Of a DNA stretch of 64,000 bases, positions 43,810 to 53,216 are shown piece after piece. This DNA is from Candidatus Thiodiazotropha sp. (ex Monitilora ramsayi). GTDB taxonomy: Bacteria; Pseudomonadota; Gammaproteobacteria; Chromatiales; Chromatiaceae. Under the pieces are notes generated by a model. That model saw nothing but the letters and a program-made list of their open reading frames with translations. It had not been told where the DNA came from and made no database searches. The stretch spans positions 558,001 to 622,000 of the forward strand of contig JAHXIO010000011.1 in the NCBI GenBank assembly GCA_025655595.1, in the 5' to 3' direction. Made by a program: the position numbers and the translations under genes. Within the stretch, counting starts at the first letter, position 1. Every line of letters starts with the position of its first letter.

Positions 43810-45015
43810 ATGAAAAACTCACTTGATAAGAAAGTCGAGCCATCACAGAATCATCCCATGAAAACTCCCCCCTTCCTCGACATGCTAAGTGCGCTGGTTG
43901 CCGCCCCTTCGGTCAGTAGCGTCAATCCCGCCTGGGACATGAGCAACACCAGCGTGATCGAACTTCTCGACGACTGGCTCTCAAATCTGGGGTTCCGTAC
44001 CGAGACGCTCGAAATCCCGGGCCATCCCGGAAAGACAAACCTTATCGCTTCTGCGGGCAGCGGAGATCAGGGCCTGGTACTCTCCGGCCATACCGACACA
44101 GTCCCTTTCGACGCCGATAAGTGGAGCAGCGACCCGCTCCGGGTCACTGAAAGGAACGGCCGTCTCCACGGTATCGGCACGGCGGATATGAAGGGGTTTT
44201 TCGCCGTGGTCATCGAAGCCATACGCGAACTCCCGCTGGATCAGCTCAAACAGCCGCTTGTCATACTCGCCACGGCAGATGAAGAGAGCAATATGTGCGG
44301 AGCCAAATCGCTGCGCGACCTGCATCGCCACCTGGGACGTCACGCCATGATCGGTGAGCCGACCAGTCTCAAGCCGATCCATATGCACAAAGGCATTTCC
44401 ATGGAATCGGTCCGACTCACCGGTCAGTCGGGTCACTCCAGCAACCCCGATCTGGGCGTCAACGCACTCGAGGGGATGTACCGGGTGCTGGGGGAAGTCA
44501 TCCGTTGGCGAGAGGATTTACAGCGACGATATCAGAATCCTGCATTCGCGATTGCAGTACCGACACTTAATCTGGGGCATATCCACGGGGGCGACAATCC
44601 CAACCGTATCTGCGGTCATTGCGAGCTGCAATTCGACCTGCGTCCGTTACCGGGCATGCGACTTGGCGACCTCCGGAACGAACTGAACGGGCGGCTCGAT
44701 AGCCTGCTGTCCGACAGCGGCCTGCAGTGGGAACTGGTACCGGTTTTCGACGGCATACCCGCGATGGAGACTCCGCGCGACGCCGCCATCGTGCAGGCGG
44801 TCGAGCAACTCACCGGAGAGCCGGCTGGGGCAGTCGCATTTGGTACTGAAGGGCCCTACCTCAACTATTTGGGTATGCAGACGGCAATCTGCGGGCCGGG
44901 AAACATCGATCAGGCCCACCAACCCGATGAATACATACCCCTGGAACATATCCAACCGGCGATCAACCTGATACAGTCATTAGTCAGGCAATTCTGTTTA
45001 GAACCAGACAGTTAG
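43810..45015 (+). CDS. argE: Acetylornithine deacetylase
   Basis: A 401-aa M20-family zinc enzyme that removes acetyl from N2-acetylornithine in arginine synthesis. Zinc ligands are seen in L-S-G-H-T-D-T-V-P-F (His94, Asp96), G-T-A-D-M-K-G and T-A-D-E-E-S. The first 16 residues are poorly supported; an internal ATG at 43858 (M-K-T-P-P-F-L) is a fair alternative. argA begins nine bases after the stop, so the two opposing acetyl-cycle enzymes share an operon. Confidence 0.93.
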   Translation: MKNSLDKKVEPSQNHPMKTPPFLDMLSALVAAPSVSSVNPAWDMSNTSVIELLDDWLSNLGFRTETLEIPGHPGKTNLIASAGSGDQGLVLSGHTDTVPFDADKWSSDPLRVTERNGRLHGIGTADMKGFFAVVIEAIRELPLDQLKQPLVILATADEESNMCGAKSLRDLHRHLGRHAMIGEPTSLKPIHMHKGISMESVRLTGQSGHSSNPDLGVNALEGMYRVLGEVIRWREDLQRRYQNPAFAIAVPTLNLGHIHGGDNPNRICGHCELQFDLRPLPGMRLGDLRNELNGRLDSLLSDSGLQWELVPVFDGIPAMETPRDAAIVQAVEQLTGEPAGAVAFGTEGPYLNYLGMQTAICGPGNIDQAHQPDEYIPLEHIQPAINLIQSLVRQFCLEPDS

Positions 45016-45024
45016 TATATTCGT

Positions 45025-46353
45025 ATGAGCAAGCGCGCCAGTAGAATCCCGGACAGTTTCGTCGACTGGTTCCGCGGTTCGTCACCCTACATCCATGCGC
45101 ATCGGGGACGCACCTTCGTTATCGCTTTCGGCGGTGAAGCCGTTGCGGATGATCAGTTTGCCAATCTGATTCACGACATCGCCCTGCTGCACGGTATCGG
45201 TATTCGGCTGGTACTGGTGCATGGTGCCCGCCCCCAGGTTGAGGAGCGGCTGAAAACACGTGGTGTGGAGATGCAGTACATCAACGGCCTGAGGGTCACA
45301 GACGATGCCGCTCTCACCTGCGTGAAGGAGGCAGCCGGCGCCGTCAGGGTGGAGATAGAAGCGCTCCTCTCCATGGGTCTGGCCAACTCCCCCATGGCTG
45401 GGGCGAGGATTCGGGTCGCCTCGGGCAACTTCGTGACTGCACGTCCGATCGGTGTGCGGGATGGTACGGACTACTGCCACACCGGAGAGGTTCGGCGGGT
45501 GGATGCACCTGCCATCGAGTCGCGCCTGTCCAGCGGTGCCATCGCGCTGGTACCCCCTCTGGGCTACTCCCCCACGGGTGAAGTGTTCAATCTGAGCGCT
45601 GCCGATGCCGCCGCCTCAATCGCCATTGCGCTGGGTGCCGATAAGTTGATCAACCTGGTTGAGGCCAAGGGGGCGACTGATTCCCGCAACCGGTTGATAA
45701 CCAATATGGTACCACGGCAGGTGGATGACCTATTGTCCCGTCGCAAACAGATGCCGGAAGACCTCACGCAATATCTCAATGCAGCCCTGGACGCCTGCCG
45801 AAGCGGTGTCAAACGGGTGCATCTGATCGACCGCCGGCAGGATGGCGCCCTGTTAAAAGAACTCTTCACCCGGGATGGTATCGGCACACTGATCACCGCC
45901 GAGCCCTATGAAGAGACCCGTACTGCCAGCATTGACGACGTGGGCGGCTTGCTTGAACTGATCGAGCCCCTTGAAACGAAAGGTGTGCTGGTGCGCCGTT
46001 CGCGGGAACTGTTGGAGACGGAGATCGGCTGCTTCACCCTGATGGAGCGGGATGGGATGGCCATCGCCTGTGCGGCGCTCTACCCATATCCCCAGGAGTC
46101 GATGGCGGAGCTGGCCTGTGTTGTAGTCCACCCGGATTACCGGGGTGGAGACCGGGGCGAACGGCTGCTCGAACACATGGAGCATTCCGCCAAGCAACAA
46201 GGCATTGAGAAACTCTTCATCCTTACCACGCAGACGGCCCACTGGTTTCGTGAACACGGATTCTCACAGGGTGACTTGAAGGATCTGCCGATGCTGAAAC
46301 GTGAGCTCTACAACTACCGGCGTAACGCCAAGGTCTTTATCAAGGACCTTTGA
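45025..46353 (+). CDS. argA: N-acetylglutamate synthase (AAK-GNAT fusion)
   Basis: A 442-aa enzyme that makes N-acetylglutamate from glutamate and acetyl-CoA, the first step of arginine synthesis. The N-terminal amino-acid-kinase-like domain (G-G-E-A-V-A, V-L-V-H-G-A-R-P-Q) binds arginine for feedback control. The C-terminal GNAT domain (about 295-440) has V-V-H-P-D-Y-R-G-G-D-R-G for acetyl-CoA. The length equals that of E. coli ArgA. The ribosome site is weak, consistent with coupling to argE. Confidence 0.96.
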   Translation: MSKRASRIPDSFVDWFRGSSPYIHAHRGRTFVIAFGGEAVADDQFANLIHDIALLHGIGIRLVLVHGARPQVEERLKTRGVEMQYINGLRVTDDAALTCVKEAAGAVRVEIEALLSMGLANSPMAGARIRVASGNFVTARPIGVRDGTDYCHTGEVRRVDAPAIESRLSSGAIALVPPLGYSPTGEVFNLSAADAAASIAIALGADKLINLVEAKGATDSRNRLITNMVPRQVDDLLSRRKQMPEDLTQYLNAALDACRSGVKRVHLIDRRQDGALLKELFTRDGIGTLITAEPYEETRTASIDDVGGLLELIEPLETKGVLVRRSRELLETEIGCFTLMERDGMAIACAALYPYPQESMAELACVVVHPDYRGGDRGERLLEHMEHSAKQQGIEKLFILTTQTAHWFREHGFSQGDLKDLPMLKRELYNYRRNAKVFIKDL

Positions 46354-46528
46354 ACCCCTTCTGTCAGGGAGTTGAATCAAACACCTGAGAAGAAGCCATG
46401 GGATATCCATGGCGCCTAGGTGGGTAACTCCCTATTTCCTCACTAAAACACTCTGTTATTTCTTCCGGATCCTGCTATTCATTTCATATTCGTTTAATTC
46501 GCATTCACTCACGCTAGAGGACCCGCTG

Positions 46529-46669
46529 ATGTCGGACGTCTCTTTAGATCTTGAAAGAATTGCCGGTTACACCCTGATCGCCGTGGGCTTTCTGCTCCTA
46601 GTGATCAACCATATCACCGTCGTGGCCGGAGACCCCTGGCTGATCCCCAGTTTCCTGAGACTGTACTGA
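46529..46669 (+). CDS. Small single-helix membrane protein (46 aa)
   Basis: A 46-aa product with an acidic start (M-S-D-V-S-L-D-L-E-R) and one membrane helix (G-Y-T-L-I-A-V-G-F-L-L-L-V-I). AGAGGA lies about seven bases before this ATG, which is why I prefer it to the in-frame upstream start at 46409. It sits between argA and modA. Function unknown. Confidence 0.5.
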   Translation: MSDVSLDLERIAGYTLIAVGFLLLVINHITVVAGDPWLIPSFLRLY

Positions 46670-46916
46670 ATACCGGCCACTTTCACCCACGGTCAGAATC
46701 CCCGCCTACACGCGCCACTTCTGCTTGCCGAATAACAAGACGTCTTGGCAACGACGATCGAATGCGTGTCAACGTGCCCTGGATAAGGGTCTCTTCATGT
46801 GGCAGTCAACTGCCTTAGTGCAGGCACCTCTCTGAGCAAATAACCCCCTCACCCCACTGTCGAAACGGTTATTTATCGTTTGGCGAAAGAATTGCGTAAC
46901 ATAGCCCTTATATCAA

Positions 46917-47759
46917 TTGTCATACATCGATACTGGATATGGTTTACAACAAACGAATGAGCTTTCGGCAATAACGCAATCCACAGCACGGAATCCCACT
47001 ATCAAGACGACCAAGACAATCATCCTGTCTACGCTTCTCGGACTCACCCTGCCCGTCACCCAAGCGGCGGCCGAAGAGGTCATGCTCGCAGTAGCGGCCA
47101 ATTTCACCGAAGTCGCTCGCGAAATAGCGCCCCTGTTCGAAAAGGTCACCGGACATCGCACCAAAACCAGCTACGGCTCCACCGGCAAACTCTATTCGCA
47201 GATCAAACACGGTGCACCTTTTGAAGTGTATTTGGCTGCCGATACCCAACGGCCGATCCTGGCCGAAAAAGAGGGTCTGGCGATAGCCGGCAGCCGTTTC
47301 GTCTATGCCAAGGGTAAGCTGGTATTGTGGAGTGTAAAGCCTGACCTGTTTGAAGACGGCATGGCCTTCCTCAGGACCGGTGCCATCGATCGCATCGCCA
47401 TAGCCAATCCCAAGACCGCACCTTACGGTCTGGCAGCCGAACAGGTCTTGCAAAAGATGGGGGAGCTGAAACCACTCACTCCCAAACTGGTGAAAGGGGA
47501 ATCCATTGCCCAAACCTTCCAGTTTGTTGCGACCGGCAATACAGATGTAGGCTTTGTCGCCTTGGCACAGATCAAGTCCTGGAAAGGAGAGAAAGGTACA
47601 CTGTGGATAATTCCAAACGACTACTACGCCCCCATCGACCAATCTGCTGTACTGTTGAAAAAGGGCGAGCCGAACCCTGCGGCGACAGCCTATCTTGAAT
47701 TCCTCAAGAGCGATGAGGCCCGCGAGGTTATCGAACGGCATGGTTACGGGTTGGAGTAG
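46917..47759 (+). CDS. modA: Molybdate ABC transporter substrate-binding protein
   Basis: A periplasmic binding protein for molybdate. After a hydrophobic signal (I-I-L-S-T-L-L-G-L-T-L-P-V, cleaved near A-A-A-E) come the ModA patterns A-V-A-A-N-F-T-E-V-A, S-Y-G-S-T-G-K-L-Y-S-Q-I, A-I-A-N-P-K-T-A-P-Y-G and D-V-G-F-V-A-L-A-Q. The start is unclear: no ATG or GTG precedes the signal in frame, and the TTG at 46917 (280 aa) lacks a ribosome site. A sequencing slip or a non-standard start is possible. It is followed by modB and modC and probably feeds the molybdoenzyme at 58-62 kb. Confidence 0.9.
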   Translation: MSYIDTGYGLQQTNELSAITQSTARNPTIKTTKTIILSTLLGLTLPVTQAAAEEVMLAVAANFTEVAREIAPLFEKVTGHRTKTSYGSTGKLYSQIKHGAPFEVYLAADTQRPILAEKEGLAIAGSRFVYAKGKLVLWSVKPDLFEDGMAFLRTGAIDRIAIANPKTAPYGLAAEQVLQKMGELKPLTPKLVKGESIAQTFQFVATGNTDVGFVALAQIKSWKGEKGTLWIIPNDYYAPIDQSAVLLKKGEPNPAATAYLEFLKSDEAREVIERHGYGLE

Positions 47760-47801
47760 ACTGCGTCCCAATACGATAGCAGTATTATCTCAGCGTGGCT
47801 T

Positions 47802-47820
47802 GGTGGGGCAGGGCCCCACC
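47802..47820. repeat. Single REP-like palindrome between modA and modB (G-type)
   Basis: GGTGGGGCAGGGCCCCACC, the same stem as the copies at 6523 and 55511. It lies in the 174-base modA-modB gap and could lower modBC expression relative to modA. The flanking tetranucleotide is not the usual GTAG on either side. Confidence 0.8.
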
Positions 47821-47933
47821 ACTCCCGGTTATTGGATTAAATTTTTCATTCATGACACAACGCACAACCCAGTGACGCACAAACACTCGAAACATTGCGA
47901 GCGCAACGCCTACCGCCAACTACGGAGCAGAAT

Positions 47934-48611
47934 ATGGCATTCGACTGGCAACCCGTCTGGCTGACCCTGAAGCTGGCAGGAGTAACCACCCTGCTGCTAC
48001 TGATCATCGGTACGCCCATCGCCTGGTGGCTTGCACACACACGAACCTGGTACAAGCAGGCGGTGGCTGCCGTAGTTGCCCTGCCCCTGGTATTGCCACC
48101 CACCGTGCTTGGATTTTATCTGTTGATCATGCTCGCTCCCGACGGGCCGGTGGGCCGCCTGACACAGACCCTCGGTCTCGGCACCCTGCCCTTCACCTTC
48201 GAGGGACTGGTATTCGCCTCGATGCTCTACTCCCTCCCTTTTGTTGTACAACCACTACAGAACGCCTTTGAGGCTCTGGGTCCCCGCCCCGTTGAGGTTG
48301 CCGCCACCCTGCGCGCATCACCCTGGGACAGATTCATGACAGTTGTGATACCTCTGGCGAGGCCAGGCTTCCTCACCGCAGCCGTACTCTCCTTCGCCCA
48401 CACCGTGGGCGAGTTCGGCGTAGTTCTGATGATCGGCGGCAACATACCCGGAGAGACCAGAGTACTCTCGGTGGCGATCTACGATCTCGTGGAAACCCTG
48501 GAATATGGTCAGGCCCACCTGCTCGCCGCCGGCATGCTCGCTTTCTCCTTCCTTGTGCTGATGAGTGTCTATCTGGTCAATGGCCGACTCACTCGGAGCC
48601 ATCAGCCATGA
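47934..48611 (+). CDS. modB: Molybdate ABC transporter permease
   Basis: A 225-aa permease with five or six helices. The ModB/CysT-type loop [17 protein letters not shown] lies near residue 118 and contacts the ATPase. The ATG at 47934 is preceded by GGAGCAG; a short upstream extension to 47895 is rejected. Its stop overlaps the modC start as ATGA. Confidence 0.94.
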   Translation: MAFDWQPVWLTLKLAGVTTLLLLIIGTPIAWWLAHTRTWYKQAVAAVVALPLVLPPTVLGFYLLIMLAPDGPVGRLTQTLGLGTLPFTFEGLVFASMLYSLPFVVQPLQNAFEALGPRPVEVAATLRASPWDRFMTVVIPLARPGFLTAAVLSFAHTVGEFGVVLMIGGNIPGETRVLSVAIYDLVETLEYGQAHLLAAGMLAFSFLVLMSVYLVNGRLTRSHQP

Positions 48612-49681
48612 GCGAGATCGAGGTCCGACTGCAGAGCCAGCTCGGTGACTTTGAATTAAACGTGGACTTCACCGCACCGGCGCAGGGGGTTACAGCCCTG
48701 TTCGGTCGTTCCGGTTCAGGCAAGACCAGCGTCCTGCGGGCAGTAGCCGGCCTGGTGCGCACGCCACAAGGACTGGTTCGCATTAATGATGAGGTGTGGC
48801 AGGACGAAAAACGCTTCGTGCCGACTCATCGCCGTCCCCTCGGATATGTGTTCCAGGAAGCAAGCCTCTTCCCCCACCTCTCAGTGCAGCGGAATCTCGA
48901 ATACGGCATGAGTCGTGTCCCGGAACAGGAGCGACAGATCCCCTATCACGATGTGGTCGAGCTACTCGGTCTCTCAGAACTGCAGAGGCGTGCAGCCAAT
49001 AGCCTCTCCGGCGGTGAGCGCCAGCGGGTCGCTATAGCCCGGGCACTGTTGACCAGCCCCAGGCTTCTTTTGATGGATGAACCCTTGTCTGCTTTGGACC
49101 ACGGCGCCAAACAGATTATTCTGCCCTACCTGGAAAGCCTTCACGATGAATTCGCCATCCCTTCGCTCTATGTCTCCCACGACCCCAATGAAGTGGCACG
49201 GCTTGCAGACCGGATGGTGTTGATGGATAACGGCAAGGCAATCGCACAAGGAGATGCCGCCAACCTACTGACCCGGCTCGATCTTCCCCTTGCCAGTTAT
49301 GACGATGCCGCCTCCCTGTTGGTGGGAACCGTTTCTTCCCATGATCATACCTACCATCTGACCTGGGTCTCCATGCATGGAGGACGGGTTGCGATACCCC
49401 GCGAGGACCTCCCCGTGGGCAGACGCGCCAGGGTACAGGTTCAGGCACGCGATGTGAGCCTCTCGATAAGAGCTCATTCTGACACCAGTATCATCAACAT
49501 CCTGCCCGCCAGAGTGATAGACACGCAGGATATCAGCCAAACTCAAGTGTTGGTCCGGCTCGAACTGGAAGATGGACAGACACTCCTGTCCCGTATCACC
49601 AGAAGATCGGCTATGGGCATGGGGATTCGTGAAGGCATACCGATCTATGCGCAGGTAAAGAGCGTAGCACTCTTGTCGTAA
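48608..49681 (+). CDS. modC: Molybdate ABC transporter ATP-binding protein
   Basis: A 357-aa ATPase. Walker A is G-R-S-G-S-G-K-T at 33-40, the signature L-S-G-G-E-R-Q-R-V is near 134 and Walker [13 protein letters not shown] is near 154. The C-terminal Mop/TOBE domain (about 290-355) binds oxyanions and can mediate trans-inhibition. It completes modABC. Confidence 0.95.
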   Translation: MSEIEVRLQSQLGDFELNVDFTAPAQGVTALFGRSGSGKTSVLRAVAGLVRTPQGLVRINDEVWQDEKRFVPTHRRPLGYVFQEASLFPHLSVQRNLEYGMSRVPEQERQIPYHDVVELLGLSELQRRAANSLSGGERQRVAIARALLTSPRLLLMDEPLSALDHGAKQIILPYLESLHDEFAIPSLYVSHDPNEVARLADRMVLMDNGKAIAQGDAANLLTRLDLPLASYDDAASLLVGTVSSHDHTYHLTWVSMHGGRVAIPREDLPVGRRARVQVQARDVSLSIRAHSDTSIINILPARVIDTQDISQTQVLVRLELEDGQTLLSRITRRSAMGMGIREGIPIYAQVKSVALLS

Positions 49682-49980
49682 TCAAAAGAATAAGACGGAC
49701 GCTTCACTAAGATGCCATCGATGTAAATGGACAATTCAGCCAGCCAGCTGAAAATATGATCGGGCACAAATAGACTCATCCAGCGTAACGGCATTTTTTC
49801 CTTTATCGAACAAACAAGAAAATTCGTAATTTTTATGCCTGAAAATATTGATCTATCTCGTCAATCTCAGGTATCAATCGATTAGCATAATAGGATCGCC
49901 TCCTCTATCTTTAACAAGAGAGTGTCGTGAAGTTGATACCACCATTCAGCTCCTGACAGGGACTTATATCAAAGGTTGCA
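49682..49980. other. Intergenic, 299 bases
   Basis: Promoter-side gap before the GGDEF/EAL gene. A weak hairpin TTCAGC/GCTGAA (49735-49752) may end the modABC transcript. Nothing else is recognised. Confidence 0.45.
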
Positions 49981-52905
49981 TTGCCGATCATTCGCATGAC
50001 CAAAGACAGAAGTTCGACAGTACAACCCGGTAAGGTATCAGCGCCGCCTGACACCACCGATGAACAGGCACGCCTACTCTACATGCAGGCACCTGTATCG
50101 AATACCACCGTATTCGTCATCGCCGCTATCTTCTATCTGATTATCAGTCAAAAAACCGACTCCAGCCTGGTAGGCATCTGGGTCCTGGCACTCTATCTAT
50201 CCGCGACTTACCGACTCACGCTCTGGTACCGGAGAAACAGATCCCCGCTCACCATGTCCCCCTCCAGGTGGATGCAGCACTACATTTTCGGTTCTGCATT
50301 GGTAGGTGTTTCATGGAGCATCATCTACCCATTGATCTATTTAGCGAGTGATATGATCATCTCAATATCACTCTCCATGCTTGCATTTGGCATAATTGGG
50401 GCAGCGGTAGCCATCTTATCTGTTTCAATGCCTGCATTTTATGTCTACACATACCCTCAAGCTCTCATGTTGGGCATCACATTTCTCCTGCATCAGAACA
50501 GCACATACAACTGGTTGACAATCGCATTGATCATCTATCTTTTGATGATTACGTTATTTACACGGAATTCTAACCGGCGCGTACTCAATGCCATCAGGCT
50601 TCAGAAACAGAACCAGACGTTGATCGGCAAACTCAGCCATGAGGTTGATCAACGGGAAGACATGATCAAACAGCGTACTGAAGAGCTAGAAGACAAAAAC
50701 AGCGCGTTAATCGAAGAGGTAGTGATCAGAAAACGTGCGGAACAGCTCCAGTCCGAACAGAAAAACATACTGGAGCTCATTTCACTCGGTGTAGCACCAC
50801 TGAGGGATATTCTTTCAAAAATTATTCAGCTTGCAGAACATCAGTCAAAGGACATGAAGGGATCGATTCTACTCCTGGACGGCGAAACGCTTCAGATTGG
50901 TGCGGCACCCAATCTTCCAGATGCCTATAACGAGCAGATCGACGGCCTGCCGATCGGCCCTGCGAATTGCTCTTGCGGTAGCGCGGCTTACTATGGAAAA
51001 AGAATCATTTCAACCGATGTCCAATCTGACCCGATATGGAAGGAGCACCGCGCACTGGGTAAATCCTTCGACTTTTCCTCCTGTTGGTCCGAACCGATTT
51101 TTGACTCCAAGGAAAAGGTCTTGGGAACCTTTGCTCTCTACCACCAGGAGCCAGTTTCACCTACACCAGATGAGATCCACCTCATAGAGAACATGGCGCA
51201 AATTGCCAGTATCGCTATCGAACGGAGCATCACTGAAAAACAACTACAACAATCTGCCACCGTTTTTGAAAGCACCTGGGAAGGCGTCATGATAACTGAT
51301 GCTGACAACCGTATTCTCGACGTTAACAAGGCATTTGAAGAGATAACCGGATTTAGCAGAGAGGAGGTCATCGGTCAGACACCCAGTCTTCTTCGTTCCG
51401 GCAGGCACGACAGGGATTTTTATCAGGAGATGTGGGAAGCATTGCGTACTGACGGCCAGTGGCGGGGAGAGGTCTGGAACCGTAGAAAAAACGGCGTGGT
51501 CTATCCTGAGTGGCTCAACATCAGCACCATTCAGAATAAACGCGGGGAGGTTGTAAACTACGTGGCAGTCTTCTCTGACATCACATCAATCAAGCGATCG
51601 GAAGAGGAGCTCGATCACCTGGCCCATCACGATCCCTTGACAGACCTTCCCAACCGCTTGCTCTTCAACTCAAGGTTGGAGCAGGCGATAAAGCACGCCA
51701 AGCGCAACCAATCCATATTTTCCATTCTCTTTATCGATCTCGATCGTTTTAAAAACATCAATGACAGCCTTGGGCATAAAGCCGGTGATGATTTACTGCA
51801 GCAATTGGCCAAACGCATCCAAGAGAGTATTCGTCTGGACGATACGGTGGCAAGAATCAGCGGCGATGAATTCGTCGTTCTGCTGGAGGATATTGGCAGC
51901 GCTGAAAATACGGCTGTAACCGTGGAAAAGATTATGGCCGTATTCAATACGCCATTTCTCCTTGACGGCCACGAGATCCACATTACTGCCAGTATCGGAA
52001 TCAGTCTATTTCCCGTAAACGGTGAAAATGTCACTACCCTCCTGCGTAATGCCGATACTGCCATGTATCGCGCCAAAAGTGATGGCAGGAACACTTATCA
52101 ATTCTACACGCAGGAGATGACCAACAACGCCTTCGAGAGAGTGGTTATAGAGAATGCGTTGAGAATGGCTCTGTCACGTAATGAGTTCCACTTGGTCTTC
52201 CAGCCACAGTTTCAATTGGAAAGCGGTAAACTCATCGGCATTGAAACGCTTATCCGCTGGCAGCACCCGGAATTGGGAGAGGTTTCACCGACAAAATTCA
52301 TTCCCCTGGCGGAAGAGAATGGGCTGATACATGACATCGGTACTTGGGTACTGGAACATGCCTGTCAACAGGGCAGGACATGGCTGGACAAGGGCTTTGA
52401 TTTCGGTCGCATTGCGGTCAACGTGGCACGACCCCAACTTCAACACAGCGATTTCAACGAAAAAGTGAAACATATCCTGGAGAGGTGCGCACTCCCTGCA
52501 GACAGACTTGAGCTGGAAGTCACGGAAAGCTACATCATGCAGAATACAAGCAGTGCCATATCACAACTCGATGCATTACGCAGTCTTGGCCTGCATCTAT
52601 CGATCGACGATTTCGGTACCGGATATTCATCCATGAGCTACCTGAAATTACTGCCGATTCAGAAATTGAAGATCGATCGCTCATTCGTACACGACATACC
52701 AACCGACAGTAACGACATGGCAATCTGTGAAGCGGTGATTGCATTGAGCAAGGCACTTGGATTATCCGTTATCGCCGAGGGTGTGGAAACCAACTCCCAG
52801 GCGGAATTCCTCATCCAAAAGGGGTGTCATGAGGCACAAGGTTACCTCTACTGCAAACCCTTATCCGCAAATGAACTAATTCAGCGATTCACTAAAATCC
52901 ACTAA
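49981..52905 (+). CDS. Membrane GAF-PAS-GGDEF-EAL signalling protein
   Basis: A 974-aa c-di-GMP enzyme. An N-terminal membrane region of five or six helices (about residues 30-190) is followed by a coiled coil. Then come a GAF domain (about 255-420), a PAS domain (about 425-545, F-E-S-T-W-E-G-V-M-I-T-D), GGDEF (about 550-715) and EAL (about 725-970). The cyclase signature is S-G-D-E-F at 627-631, an active variant in many proteins. The EAL signature is E-T-L at 755-757 within I-E-T-L-I-R-W. Both activities are possible. The TTG at 49981 has AAAGG upstream; the ATG at 49996 is an alternative start. Confidence 0.93.
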   Translation: MPIIRMTKDRSSTVQPGKVSAPPDTTDEQARLLYMQAPVSNTTVFVIAAIFYLIISQKTDSSLVGIWVLALYLSATYRLTLWYRRNRSPLTMSPSRWMQHYIFGSALVGVSWSIIYPLIYLASDMIISISLSMLAFGIIGAAVAILSVSMPAFYVYTYPQALMLGITFLLHQNSTYNWLTIALIIYLLMITLFTRNSNRRVLNAIRLQKQNQTLIGKLSHEVDQREDMIKQRTEELEDKNSALIEEVVIRKRAEQLQSEQKNILELISLGVAPLRDILSKIIQLAEHQSKDMKGSILLLDGETLQIGAAPNLPDAYNEQIDGLPIGPANCSCGSAAYYGKRIISTDVQSDPIWKEHRALGKSFDFSSCWSEPIFDSKEKVLGTFALYHQEPVSPTPDEIHLIENMAQIASIAIERSITEKQLQQSATVFESTWEGVMITDADNRILDVNKAFEEITGFSREEVIGQTPSLLRSGRHDRDFYQEMWEALRTDGQWRGEVWNRRKNGVVYPEWLNISTIQNKRGEVVNYVAVFSDITSIKRSEEELDHLAHHDPLTDLPNRLLFNSRLEQAIKHAKRNQSIFSILFIDLDRFKNINDSLGHKAGDDLLQQLAKRIQESIRLDDTVARISGDEFVVLLEDIGSAENTAVTVEKIMAVFNTPFLLDGHEIHITASIGISLFPVNGENVTTLLRNADTAMYRAKSDGRNTYQFYTQEMTNNAFERVVIENALRMALSRNEFHLVFQPQFQLESGKLIGIETLIRWQHPELGEVSPTKFIPLAEENGLIHDIGTWVLEHACQQGRTWLDKGFDFGRIAVNVARPQLQHSDFNEKVKHILERCALPADRLELEVTESYIMQNTSSAISQLDALRSLGLHLSIDDFGTGYSSMSYLKLLPIQKLKIDRSFVHDIPTDSNDMAICEAVIALSKALGLSVIAEGVETNSQAEFLIQKGCHEAQGYLYCKPLSANELIQRFTKIH

Positions 52906-53035
52906 GTGAATAAGGCAAGATTGAGATATGCAGAATAGAAAACACCCATAATTCATGGCCTTACTTATTTTCTTAAGCAGTCCATAAGAAACGTGATTCG
53001 ATACCACAATTACCAACTACCTACCTGATTCCGGC

Positions 53036-53060
53036 TGCAGCTTGGGCTATAATCGCTGCA
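53036..53060 (+). promoter_or_regulatory. Candidate promoter inside an inverted repeat
   Basis: TGCAGC and GCTGCA flank a perfect -10 box TATAAT (53048-53053); a poor -35 (CTGATT) lies 17 bases upstream. It precedes the propeller lipoprotein gene by about 160 bases. The inverted repeat around the -10 could be an operator. No other feature is seen in the 311-base gap 52906-53216. Confidence 0.4.
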
Positions 53061-53216
53061 AAAATAGAGACTGTACACTTAACCTTATCGATCTCTGCAC
53101 AGATATTGTCACTGCCTAGCCAGGAAGGCATGAGGGATCCACAGGATTTACGGCACCCAAGTGTCTATTTCCAACCATTTTTTCAGCCAATAAACCGCGA
53201 ATATGTTTTGGATGAC

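Noticed and set aside
46861-46905. Possible ModE operator before modA
   Set aside because: Only parts of the GTTA-type half sites match and the spacing is off; kept only as a remark in the modA finding.
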